Program-made: the position numbers and the translations under genes
Assembly (NCBI RefSeq): GCF_031921685.1
Contig: NZ_JAPDHU010000002.1
Location: 1,736,001-1,800,000 of the forward strand
DNA length: 64,000 nucleotides
Direction: 5' to 3'
Origin: Terripilifer sp031921685
GTDB lineage: Bacteria > Pseudomonadota > Alphaproteobacteria > Rhizobiales > Beijerinckiaceae
In this document: piece after piece, positions 50,595 through 58,657 of the stretch
Layout: the number at the start of each line of letters is the position of its first letter
Position numbering within the stretch: position 1 is the stretch's first letter
Notes under the pieces: generated by a model
The model's input: only the letters and a program-made list of their open reading frames with translations
Told to the model about the DNA's origin: nothing
Databases searched by the model: none

Positions 50595-52040
50595 ATGAGC
50601 AAGACCAGATTTTTTGACGAGATGAATGGATATGGCGAGACGACTCGCGCGCTTTACGCAGGCGTCGCCGACTGGCTGAAGAAAACCCCTTCCGACATTT
50701 TGGCGACCCGCCGCGCCCAGGCCGAATTGATGTTCCGCCGCATCGGCATCACCTTCGCCGTTTACGGCGGCAATGACGACACCGAGCGCCTCATCCCCTT
50801 CGACATCATTCCGCGCATCGTCAGCCAATCGGAATGGTCGGCCCTTGAGATTGGCCTCGTCCAGCGCGTCAACGCGCTCAATATGTTCCTGTCCGACATT
50901 TATGGCGCCCGCGAAATTCTGAAAGCTGGCGTTCTGCCCCCCGACATCATCTATCGCAACGCCTACTTCCGTCCGGAAATGGCGGGACGGCGTGTGCCGC
51001 ACAACGTCTGGGTGCACATCGCCGGTATCGATCTGGTGCGCACCGGCGAAGGCGAATTCTTCGTGCTGGAAGACAATGCTCGAACGCCCTCCGGCGTCTC
51101 CTATATGCTGGAGAACCGCGAAGTGATGATGCGATTGATGCCGGATCTCTTTTCCGCCTATCGCATCGCCCCCGTCGACAATTATGCCGACGCTCTGCTC
51201 GCGGCACTTCGCTCCGTCACCCCCTCCTCCGCCCGCGGCGAACCGACAGTGGTTCTACTGACACCAGGCCAGTACAATTCCGCCTATTACGAGCATTCCT
51301 TCCTGGCCGACCGCCTCGGTATCGAACTGGTCGAAGGCCACGATCTCTCGGTGCGCGAAGAGGTCGTCTATATGAAGACGACCGAAGGACCGAAACGTGT
51401 CGACGTCATCTATCGACGGGTCGACGACGACTGGATCGATCCGCTTTCGTTCAATCCGGATTCGGCGCTCGGCGTGCCCGGACTGATGAACGCCTACTAC
51501 GCCGGCAACGTGACTATCACCAATGCGGTCGGCACCGGCGTTGCCGACGACAAGGCGATCTATTCCTACATGCCCGAGATCGTGAAATTTTATACGGGAC
51601 AGGAGGCGAAGCTCGGCAACGTGCAGACGTGGCGCTGCCGAGAGCCCGACGCCTATAAATATGTGCGCGAGCATCTCGACGAACTGGTCGTCAAGGAGGT
51701 CAACGGCTCCGGCGGTTACGGCATGCTGGTCGGCCCGCACGCCACCCGAGCCGACATCGACGAATTCGCCAAACGGCTCGATGCCGATCCCGCCAACTAC
51801 ATCGCCCAGCCGACCCTGGCGCTCTCCACCTGCCCGGCTTTCGTCGACGATTCCATCGCGCCGCGTCACGTCGACCTCAGGCCTTTCGTGCTCACGGGCG
51901 CCAATGGCGTACACGTGGTGCCGGGCGGTTTGACCCGCGTGGCGATGCGCGCCGGTTCGCTCGTCGTCAACTCGAGCCAGGGCGGTGGCACCAAGGATAC
52001 CTGGATCATCGAAGACGCAAACCCGAGCCAGGGAGCTTGA
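50595..52040 (+). CDS. Circularly permuted ATP-grasp protein (Anbu operon)
   Basis: 481 aa from the ATG at 50595. It belongs to the CP_ATPgrasp_2 family: IGLVQRVNALNMFLSDIYGA, then GIDLVRTGEGEFFVLEDNAR and TPSGVSYMLENREV, VVLLTPGQYNSAYYEHSFLA, and DELVVKEVNGSGGYGMLVGP, the ATP-binding glycine loop. Such enzymes are predicted to form peptide-like amide bonds using ATP. It is the first gene of the operon with alpha-E, transglutaminase-like and Anbu genes, a conserved neighbourhood in proteobacteria thought to make and process an unknown peptide-tagged product. Confidence 0.93.
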   Translation: MSKTRFFDEMNGYGETTRALYAGVADWLKKTPSDILATRRAQAELMFRRIGITFAVYGGNDDTERLIPFDIIPRIVSQSEWSALEIGLVQRVNALNMFLSDIYGAREILKAGVLPPDIIYRNAYFRPEMAGRRVPHNVWVHIAGIDLVRTGEGEFFVLEDNARTPSGVSYMLENREVMMRLMPDLFSAYRIAPVDNYADALLAALRSVTPSSARGEPTVVLLTPGQYNSAYYEHSFLADRLGIELVEGHDLSVREEVVYMKTTEGPKRVDVIYRRVDDDWIDPLSFNPDSALGVPGLMNAYYAGNVTITNAVGTGVADDKAIYSYMPEIVKFYTGQEAKLGNVQTWRCREPDAYKYVREHLDELVVKEVNGSGGYGMLVGPHATRADIDEFAKRLDADPANYIAQPTLALSTCPAFVDDSIAPRHVDLRPFVLTGANGVHVVPGGLTRVAMRAGSLVVNSSQGGGTKDTWIIEDANPSQGA

Positions 52041-52044
52041 TCCT

Positions 52045-53004
52045 TTGCTCGCCCGCACCGCAGAAAATCTCTATTGGCTCGCGCGCTATATCGAACGCGC
52101 CGATTTCACCGCCCGCATCATCGAGGTGACAGCGCGTCTCGCTGCTTTGCCACGGAACTATCGCCGCTCGGGAAGCGAATGGGAAAGCGCGCTCGCGGCC
52201 GTTGGCGCTCTGAACAGCTTCAAGGCCAGTTTCTCGGAAGTGACGGAAAGTAACGTCGTTTTCTTTCTGACCTTCGACGAAGCCAATCCGTCATCGATCC
52301 GCCGTTGTCTCGAACAGGCCCGCATCAATGCGCGGACCATCCGCACGGCGCTGACCGCGGAAATGTGGCAATCGATCAATGCCGGCTGGCTCGAACTCAA
52401 AGCCATGGAGGAAAAGCGGCGTGGCGGCGAATATTCGGGCGCCGACAGCATTCAGCCGTTCCTCGAATTCGTCAAAGCCGTTTCGCTCGATTTCGACGGC
52501 TCTTCCTACCGCACCATGCTGCGCAACGACGCTTATTGGTTCAATCGCATCGGCCTCTATTGCGAGCGTGCCGACAATACCGCGCGGTTGATGGACGTGA
52601 AATATAACGTCCTCCTACCGAAGACCGAGGAAGTCGGTGGCTCCCTCGACTATTTCCAGTGGACGGCGATCCTGCGTGCCGTCTCGGCCCAGACCGCCTA
52701 TCACTGGGTCTATCGCGAGAGCGTCAAACCCTGGCTCATCGCCGACCTTCTTATCCTGCGCAAGGAAATGCCGCGCTCGCTCGCCTATTGCTATGACGGC
52801 CTGACCCGCTTCCTCGACAGTCTCGGCAAGGCTTACGGCAAGCAGGGTATTGCCCAGCGCCATGCACGCAACATCCTGCGCCGTATCGACAGCGCTTCGA
52901 TGGAAAGCATCTTCCAGCAAGGCCTGCATGAGTTCGTCACCAAATTCATCGAAGACAACAACCGTCTCGGTGCCTTGATCGCCGAACAATATCTCCATCA
53001 TTGA
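52045..53004 (+). CDS. Alpha-E domain protein (Anbu operon)
   Basis: 319 aa from a TTG at 52045, five bases after the previous stop, giving the normal family start LLARTAENLYWLARYIERAD. Helical throughout. Family landmarks include SSYRTMLRNDAYWFNRIGLY with CERADNTARLMDVKYNVLLP, and the C-terminal ESIFQQGLHEFVTKFIEDNN. Alpha-E proteins (DUF403) always travel with the ATP-grasp protein and are likely its partner in the same reaction. Biochemistry is not established. Six bases separate it from the next gene. Confidence 0.92.
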   Translation: MLARTAENLYWLARYIERADFTARIIEVTARLAALPRNYRRSGSEWESALAAVGALNSFKASFSEVTESNVVFFLTFDEANPSSIRRCLEQARINARTIRTALTAEMWQSINAGWLELKAMEEKRRGGEYSGADSIQPFLEFVKAVSLDFDGSSYRTMLRNDAYWFNRIGLYCERADNTARLMDVKYNVLLPKTEEVGGSLDYFQWTAILRAVSAQTAYHWVYRESVKPWLIADLLILRKEMPRSLAYCYDGLTRFLDSLGKAYGKQGIAQRHARNILRRIDSASMESIFQQGLHEFVTKFIEDNNRLGALIAEQYLHH

Positions 53005-53010
53005 GCCGCC

Positions 53011-53820
53011 ATGCGCATCCGCATCCAATACGAAACCGTCTACACCTATGCGACGCCGCCACGTTCGGTGATTCAAGTGCTGCGGATGACGCCGCGCAAT
53101 CATGAGGGACAGCACGTCATCGACTGGCGGCTCGATATCGATGCCAATTGCGTCCTGAAATCGTCCGAGGATGGCTTCGGCAACCTCGTTCACACCTTTA
53201 CGGCCATGGGCCCCATCCCTCAGCTCATCGTCAGCGCCGAGGGCGAGGTGGAGACCTTCGACACGTCCGGTTTCGTCCGCAATGCGGTTGAACGCTTTCC
53301 GCCCGAACTTTATTTGCGCCAATCGCCCCTTGCCATCGCCGACGAACGCCTGAAGGCTCTGGCCGCCTCCATGGAGGGGGACAGCGATCACGCACGCCTG
53401 CACACCCTCCTCGACACTCTGCACGAAAAGCTCGATTTCGACACTGACCCGACCCACGGCGTCACCACCGCCGCCCGCGCCTATGCCGCCGGCGCGGCCG
53501 TAGCCGCCGATTTCGCCCACATCTTCATCGCCTGCGCCCGGGAGATGAATGTGCCCGCGCGCTTCGTCAGCGGCCATATCGCTTTGCCCGAGGACAGCAG
53601 CGTTCGGCACGCTGCCCATGCCTGGGCCGAAGCCTATATTCCGGACTATGGCTGGATCGGTTTTGATCCAGCCCTGGGCAAATGCCCGGAAGAGAGTCAT
53701 GTGCGTGTCGCCTGCGCCCTGGATCATCTGGGCGCCGCCCCGGTGCGTGGTGCCCAGACTGGCGGCGACGGCGAGGCTCTTGACGTACGCATCAACGTCG
53801 TCGATAGCCAAAACCAGTAA
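53011..53820 (+). CDS. Transglutaminase-like protein lacking the catalytic Cys
   Basis: 269 aa. The N-terminal Bact_transglu_N domain starts MRIRIQYETVYTYATPPRSV. The catalytic domain keeps His203 (AHAWAEAYIPDYGWIG) and Asp219 (FDP), but the stretch that normally reads GVCQDFAH is AVAADFAH, so the nucleophile Cys is Ala165. Nearby Cys175 lies inside a helix and is in the usual position of a non-catalytic residue. The DNA reads cleanly, so this is not a simple frameshift. The protein should bind peptide-like ligands but not cleave or crosslink them by the normal route. It is third in the Anbu operon. Confidence 0.9.
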   Translation: MRIRIQYETVYTYATPPRSVIQVLRMTPRNHEGQHVIDWRLDIDANCVLKSSEDGFGNLVHTFTAMGPIPQLIVSAEGEVETFDTSGFVRNAVERFPPELYLRQSPLAIADERLKALAASMEGDSDHARLHTLLDTLHEKLDFDTDPTHGVTTAARAYAAGAAVAADFAHIFIACAREMNVPARFVSGHIALPEDSSVRHAAHAWAEAYIPDYGWIGFDPALGKCPEESHVRVACALDHLGAAPVRGAQTGGDGEALDVRINVVDSQNQ

Positions 53821-53854
53821 TTACAGGCGCGTTCGCGGACCGGAGGTTTCGCCC

Positions 53855-54604
53855 ATGACCTATTGCTGCGGCGTGCTCGTGCGCGAAGGTCTCGTGATGA
53901 TTGCCGATACCCGCACCAACGCGGGCATCGACAACATTTCGACCTTCCGCAAGCTGCATATTTTCCAGAAGCCCGGCGAAAAGGTGATGCTGCTGTCCAC
54001 CGCCGGCAACCTGTCGCTGACCCAGACGGTGGTGAACTACATCACCGAGGGCATGGAGAATCCGGAAACCAAAGAGATCGAGCGGTTGCTCGATTGCACC
54101 AGCATGTTCGCGGCCGCCGAGTTGATCGGCCGAGCCGTCCGCCGGGTACGCGCGGTGAACGGCGAAATGCTCGAGCAGGAAAATGTCTCGTCGAGCACCA
54201 CGTTCCTGTTCGGCGGTCAGATGAAAGGCCGCCGCCTGCGGCTCTTCATGATCTATTCCGCCGGCAATTTCATCGAGGCGACCGCCGACACACCCTTCTT
54301 GCAAATCGGTGAGTTGAAATACGGCAAGCCGGTGCTCGATCGCGCCGTCAGCTACGACACCAATGTCAGCGACGCTCTCAAGCTCAGCCTCATTTCGATG
54401 GATTCGACCATGCGCTCTAATCTCAGCGTCGGCCTACCCATCGACATGGCTGTGTTGAAGCGTGACGCGATCGAACTGGCACTCGACGGTCGCATCGACA
54501 ACACGGATCCCTACTTCCATGATTTGCGCGATCGCTGGTCGACAGCTTTGCGACAGGCGCACCTCAACATCCCGGCGCCGCCCTACGGACGCCTGAAACC
54601 TTAA
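53855..54604 (+). CDS. Anbu: proteasome-like Ntn peptidase
   Basis: 249 aa from the ATG at 53855 with a GGAGG ribosome site 8 bases ahead. After Met removal Thr is residue 1 (MTYCCGVLVREGLVMIADTR), with Asp18 and Lys33 (Met = 1) completing the proteasome-like site. The core continues FQKPGEKVMLLSTAGNLSLT and SSSTTFLFGGQMKGRRLRLF. Anbu proteins form open ring- or lock-washer-shaped assemblies; their protein or peptide substrate is unknown. It closes the four-gene operon and shares its TTAA stop with the convergent next gene. Confidence 0.95.
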   Translation: MTYCCGVLVREGLVMIADTRTNAGIDNISTFRKLHIFQKPGEKVMLLSTAGNLSLTQTVVNYITEGMENPETKEIERLLDCTSMFAAAELIGRAVRRVRAVNGEMLEQENVSSSTTFLFGGQMKGRRLRLFMIYSAGNFIEATADTPFLQIGELKYGKPVLDRAVSYDTNVSDALKLSLISMDSTMRSNLSVGLPIDMAVLKRDAIELALDGRIDNTDPYFHDLRDRWSTALRQAHLNIPAPPYGRLKP

Positions 54605-55182
54605 TCCGACATCACGGTCACGCGGTTTGCGACCATGCCCTCGCCATTGCGCACGGCCTGCACGCGGACTTTGAGACCGGGTTTCAACATCGATCGCTCG
54701 ACCTGATCGATCCGCGTCACCGGCACACCGGGATCAAGCACCAGTTCGGACTCTCCACCGGGAAAGCGCACCTTCATCGTATTGCTGCCGTTGGCGAGAA
54801 CCGTACCGGTGACAGTGGCGTTGGTCATCGTCTGTCCGGCGGATGCGCCGCTCATCGGCCGTTGTCCCTCGCCAAGCCCACGCAAGGCTTCCGGGAAGAT
54901 GCGCAGTTCGGTCGAGTGCAGTTTGCCATCGTCCTTCACGACAGCGGCCGAGGCGACAAAATCGTTCGGCTTGATGTCGTTCAATGTCGCGACTTTGTTT
55001 TGCAACACGACGAGACTGGGCGCGAGCGCAAAAGTCTCCGTATTGGCGTCGGTCTTCACGACAACCGAAGCCGAATCAAGCCGCTCGATCGTACCCACCG
55101 CGTTATAGGTGCCGGGCGCCTGCGCCACGGCTGAAGCAGCCGTCAAAAACAACGCTACGCCCGAAAACAAGATACTCTTCAT
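54601..55182 (-). CDS. Secreted DUF5666-like beta-barrel protein
   Basis: 193 aa with a signal peptide (residues 1-21, ending VAQ). The mature chain has repeats of an OB-like strand pattern (TYNAVGTIERLDSASVVVKT, then NDIKPNDFVASAAVVKDDGK and TVTGTVLANGSNTMKVRFPG, ending KPGLKVRVQAVRNGEGMVAN), typical of DUF5666-type periplasmic domains that often bind metal or act as envelope proteins. Function unknown. It shares its last 4 bases with the Anbu gene end. It is divergent from the thiC riboswitch region. Confidence 0.75.
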   Translation of the reverse strand: MKSILFSGVALFLTAASAVAQAPGTYNAVGTIERLDSASVVVKTDANTETFALAPSLVVLQNKVATLNDIKPNDFVASAAVVKDDGKLHSTELRIFPEALRGLGEGQRPMSGASAGQTMTNATVTGTVLANGSNTMKVRFPGGESELVLDPGVPVTRIDQVERSMLKPGLKVRVQAVRNGEGMVANRVTVMSD

Positions 55183-55584
55183 GGGATGAACCTTTGGATT
55201 TCCCGCGCGCCACAGCCCGTCGTTGCGGGCATGGAAACACTGCGATCAAAACGGCGCAATCGGCTGGAAATCACAATCCCGCCATCGCCCGACCACCGCA
55301 GTTCCATCGGCATCCGGTCGATCACATGCGAACCAAGGCTTTTGCCTTTTTTCGAACGGTTCAAAGCAAACTTGCCGTTCCTTCCCTTTCGCGCTAGCTT
55401 TCGGACAGCCAGGGGTGCTGCCGGATTGTCCGGCAGCTGAGATCACACCCTTAGAACCTGATCTGGTTTGCACCAGCGGAGGGACGGCGAGCAGGCAAAG
55501 CCTATTTGCGGGCGTGGCCTATTCTTTCCTCCGGGTTCGTCGAGAACGATAGACGCTTGTGGTCTGGCGTCACGGAGACGCCGC
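55183..55584 (+). other. Leader region of thiC
   Basis: These 402 bases hold the TPP riboswitch (separate entry, 55406-55490) and the promoters of thiC and of the divergent DUF5666-like gene. No further gene is seen. The 95 bases between riboswitch and the thiC ATG form the expression platform; its switching hairpins were not resolved here. Confidence 0.6.
55406..55490 (+). promoter_or_regulatory. TPP riboswitch (THI element)
   Basis: Conserved parts appear in order: AGGGGTGC, a variable hairpin (CTGCCGGA / TCCGGCAG), CTGAGATCACACCCTTAGAA, CCTGATCTGG, GCACCAGCGGAGGGA. It lies about 95 bases before thiC, whose product feeds thiamine synthesis, so TPP should lower thiC expression. Confidence 0.95.
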
Positions 55585-57429
55585 ATGAATATCCAGCCCA
55601 AACCCAGTTCGCTCATTCCCGAAACCGTCACCACCGGCTCCCTGACTGGCTCGCGCAAGGTCTATCACACGCCCCAGGGCCATCCCGACGTGCATGTGCC
55701 GTTCCGCGAAATCACTCTCACGGATCCGAACGAACCTGCCCTGCGCGTCTATGATGCGTCCGGCCCCTATACCGAAGTCGATCCCGGCATCGACCTGTCG
55801 AAAGGCTTGAAGAAAATCCGCCAACCGTGGGTCGAGCGCCGCGGCTTCTCGGCCTATCAAGGCCGCGCGGTTCTGGACGTCGACAACGGCGGCGTGAGTG
55901 GCGACAAGCTGGTGCCGGCCTGCCCCGCCAACACCCAGCCGCTTTCCGGCGAAGGCGCCAAATACGTCACACAATATGAATTCGCGCGCGCCGGCATCAT
56001 CACCGAGGAAATGGTCTATGTGGCGCATCGTGAGAATCTCGGCCGCGAGAAAATGCTGGCCGGCGCGCAGGAGAAGCTTGCCGACGGCGAGAGCTTCGGC
56101 GCCGCCATTCCAGCCTTCGTGACGCCGGAATTCGTCCGCGAAGAAATCGCCCGCGGCCGCGCCATCATTCCCGCCAATATCAACCATCAGGAACTCGAGC
56201 CGATGATCATCGGCCGCAACTTCCTGGTAAAGGTCAATTCCAACATCGGCAATTCCGCCGTCACCTCTTCGGTGGCGGAAGAAGTCGAGAAAATGGTGTG
56301 GTCGATCCGTTGGGGCGCCGACACGGTGATGGACCTCTCCACCGGCCGCAACATCCACAACATCCGCGATTGGATCATCCGCAATTCTCCGGTGCCGATC
56401 GGTACGGTGCCGATCTACCAAGCGCTGGAAAAGGTCGGCGGAGACCCGCTGAAGCTTGATTGGGAAGTGTTCAAGGACACTCTGATAGAACAGGCCGAAC
56501 AAGGTGTCGATTACTTCACGATCCACGCCGGCGTGCGTCTCAAGTATGTGCCGCTGACCGCCCGCCGCGTCACCGGCATCGTCTCGCGTGGTGGCTCGAT
56601 CATGGCGCGCTGGTGTCTCGCGGGCCACCGCGAGAGCTTCCTCTACGAGCACTTCGGCGACATTTGCGACATCATGCGCAAATACGACGTGTCGTTCTCG
56701 CTGGGCGATGGCCTGCGCCCTGGTTCCATCGCCGATGCCAACGATGCCGCCCAATTCGGCGAGTTGGAAACCCTGGGCGAACTCACCAAGATCGCCTGGG
56801 AAAAGGGCTGTCAGGTGATGATCGAGGGCCCCGGCCATGTGCCGATGCATAAGATCAAGATCAACATGGAGAAGCAGCTCAAGGAGTGCCACGAAGCGCC
56901 CTTCTACACGCTTGGACCGCTGACGACAGACATTGCACCGGGCTACGATCACATCACCTCCGGCATCGGCGCGGCGATGATCGGCTGGTTCGGCACGGCC
57001 ATGCTCTGCTACGTCACGCCGAAGGAACATCTCGGCCTGCCCGATCGCGACGACGTAAAAACCGGCGTGATCACCTATCGTATCGCCGCCCATGCGGCCG
57101 ATCTCGCCAAAGGCCATCCGGCGGCGCAGATCCGCGACGATGCGATGAGCAAGGCGCGCTTCGAATTCCGCTGGGAAGACCAGTTCAACATCGGTCTCGA
57201 CCCCGATACCGCGCGCGCCTATCACGACGAAACCTTGCCGAAGGACGCCCATAAGACGGCGCACTTCTGCTCGATGTGCGGACCGAAATTCTGCTCGATG
57301 AAAATCACGCAGGATCTGCGAGTGGAAGCGGCGGCCATGCTCGACAATGAGAAAGCAGCCCTAGAAGGGATGGCCGAAAAAAGCCGCGAATTCCTTGAGG
57401 GCGGCGGCAAGCTCTACGTCAAGCAATAA
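55585..57429 (+). CDS. thiC: Phosphomethylpyrimidine synthase ThiC
   Basis: 614 aa from the ATG at 55585 with a GGAG ribosome site; in-frame codons further upstream lie in the leader. Family blocks: RAIIPANINHQELEPMIIGR, NIGNSAVTSSVAEEVEKMVW, RGGSIMARWCLAGHRESFLY, EGPGHVPMHKIKINMEKQLK, and the C-terminal cluster motif FCSMCGPKFCSM (Cx2Cx4C) that holds the [4Fe-4S] site. With SAM it converts aminoimidazole ribotide to hydroxymethylpyrimidine phosphate. Controlled by the TPP riboswitch upstream. A 10-bp hairpin follows the stop. Confidence 0.97.
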   Translation: MNIQPKPSSLIPETVTTGSLTGSRKVYHTPQGHPDVHVPFREITLTDPNEPALRVYDASGPYTEVDPGIDLSKGLKKIRQPWVERRGFSAYQGRAVLDVDNGGVSGDKLVPACPANTQPLSGEGAKYVTQYEFARAGIITEEMVYVAHRENLGREKMLAGAQEKLADGESFGAAIPAFVTPEFVREEIARGRAIIPANINHQELEPMIIGRNFLVKVNSNIGNSAVTSSVAEEVEKMVWSIRWGADTVMDLSTGRNIHNIRDWIIRNSPVPIGTVPIYQALEKVGGDPLKLDWEVFKDTLIEQAEQGVDYFTIHAGVRLKYVPLTARRVTGIVSRGGSIMARWCLAGHRESFLYEHFGDICDIMRKYDVSFSLGDGLRPGSIADANDAAQFGELETLGELTKIAWEKGCQVMIEGPGHVPMHKIKINMEKQLKECHEAPFYTLGPLTTDIAPGYDHITSGIGAAMIGWFGTAMLCYVTPKEHLGLPDRDDVKTGVITYRIAAHAADLAKGHPAAQIRDDAMSKARFEFRWEDQFNIGLDPDTARAYHDETLPKDAHKTAHFCSMCGPKFCSMKITQDLRVEAAAMLDNEKAALEGMAEKSREFLEGGGKLYVKQ

Positions 57430-57447
57430 AGCTCGCTATAAAACGAT

Positions 57448-57475
57448 TGCATGCCCGGCTCCGAACGGGCATGCA
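57448..57475 (+). terminator. Hairpin after thiC
   Basis: TGCATGCCCG and CGGGCATGCA form a 10-bp stem over an 8-base loop, without a T-run. Confidence 0.4.
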
Positions 57476-57497
57476 CGACATCAAGATCAAGATTGAC

Positions 57498-57519
57498 CCG
57501 CCTGACACTCATCAGGCGG
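57498..57519 (+). repeat. Hairpin just before the DctP gene
   Basis: CCGCCTGA and TCAGGCGG pair over a 6-base loop, ending 16 bases before the ATG and close to the GGGAG ribosome site. It could affect translation start. Confidence 0.4.
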
Positions 57520-57535
57520 AAGGGAGAATGCACGG

Positions 57536-58603
57536 ATGAACCCGACACGACGGCGTATCTTGGCCGGCACCGCTGTCCTGCCGCTGGCGGCACCAGCCGT
57601 TGCCCGTGCCCAAACGCCGATTGTCTGGCGCATGGCCACCTCCTGGACCAAGGGCCTGCCCGGTCCCGGCGTTTCCGCCGATCGATTGGCTGAGCGCATC
57701 ACGACCATGAGCGGCGGCCGGCTGCGCGTCGATGTCTTTCCAGCCGGCGCCGTCGTTCCCGCCTTCGGCGTTTTCGATGGTGTTGCTTCCGGCGCCGTCG
57801 AAATGGGCCATACCGCTTCGTTCTTCTGGGATGGCACGTTGCCCGGCGCCGCCTTCTTCACCACCGCCCCGTTCGGTCTGGGGCCGCTCGCCCATCAAAC
57901 CTGGATCGAACATCGCGGCGGCCAGCAGCTTTGGGACGAACTCTACCGGCCGCGTGGCGTGCGGGGTCTGCTGGCCGGCAATACGGGGCCATCGATGGGT
58001 GGCTGGTTCCGCAAACCGATCGAAAGCAGCCGCGATGTCTCCGGCATGCGCATCCGCGTCTCCGGCATGGGAGGCGACGTTTACGCCGCCATGGGCGCGA
58101 CCCCGCAGAATATCCCGCCCGGTGACATTTATACGGCCCTGGAAAAGGGTTCCATCGACGCGGTGGAGATTCTCTCGCCCGCCAACGATCTGCCCCTCGG
58201 CCTCTACCGCATCGCGCCCTTTTACTACATGCCAGGCTTCAACAAGCCGAATGGCGCGGGCGAAGCGCTGATCTCCCTCGCCGCCTTCGCCAAGCTGCCG
58301 GCCGATCTACAACGCATCATCGAAACCGCCTGCTCGGCCGAACATTCAGCCGGCCTTGCCGAAGCCGAACAGATGAACGCCGGCGCGATCATCGAACTCG
58401 CCAAGCTCGGCACGAAAATCACGCCCTTCCCGGCCGACTTCATCAAAGAAGCGCGGGAGAAGGCCGCGGCCGTCATCGAGAACAAGGCCAAGACCAGTCC
58501 GCTGACTGCGAAAATCGTCGCCTCCTATCGCGATGCGCTAGGCACCGGCAACACCTGGTCGCGCATCGGGACTTATATGGAACAGGCGCTCCGCGCCCCA
58601 TAA
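57536..58603 (+). CDS. TRAP-type (DctP family) periplasmic substrate-binding protein
   Basis: 355 aa. Twin-arginine type signal (RRRILAGTAVLPLAAPAVAR, cleavage near RAQ). The mature domain shows the DctP/TakP pattern: VWRMATSWTKGLPGPGVSAD, then GGRLRVDVFPAGAVVPAFGV, the ligand-contact GMRIRVSGMGGDVYAAMGAT and EKGSIDAVEILSPANDLPLG. TakP-like members bind 2-oxo acids or similar carboxylates. No DctQ/DctM genes lie nearby, so it is an orphan receptor in this window. A terminator at 58601-58629 faces the other strand. Confidence 0.9.
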   Translation: MNPTRRRILAGTAVLPLAAPAVARAQTPIVWRMATSWTKGLPGPGVSADRLAERITTMSGGRLRVDVFPAGAVVPAFGVFDGVASGAVEMGHTASFFWDGTLPGAAFFTTAPFGLGPLAHQTWIEHRGGQQLWDELYRPRGVRGLLAGNTGPSMGGWFRKPIESSRDVSGMRIRVSGMGGDVYAAMGATPQNIPPGDIYTALEKGSIDAVEILSPANDLPLGLYRIAPFYYMPGFNKPNGAGEALISLAAFAKLPADLQRIIETACSAEHSAGLAEAEQMNAGAIIELAKLGTKITPFPADFIKEAREKAAAVIENKAKTSPLTAKIVASYRDALGTGNTWSRIGTYMEQALRAP

Positions 58604-58629
58604 AAAAACGCCGGGCGATGCCCGGCGTT
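58601..58629 (-). terminator. Terminator of the TonB receptor gene
   Basis: AACGCCGGGC and GCCCGGCGTT pair over a 3-base loop. On the minus strand the stem is followed by a run of seven T, fitting termination of the receptor gene that stops at 58658. Confidence 0.88.
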
Positions 58630-58657
58630 CCTGTCTGGATCGACGCTCTGATCGAAA

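Noticed and set aside
55570..57264. 564-codon minus-strand frame
   Set aside because: Antisense to thiC; its Asp/Arg/His-rich product has no domain.
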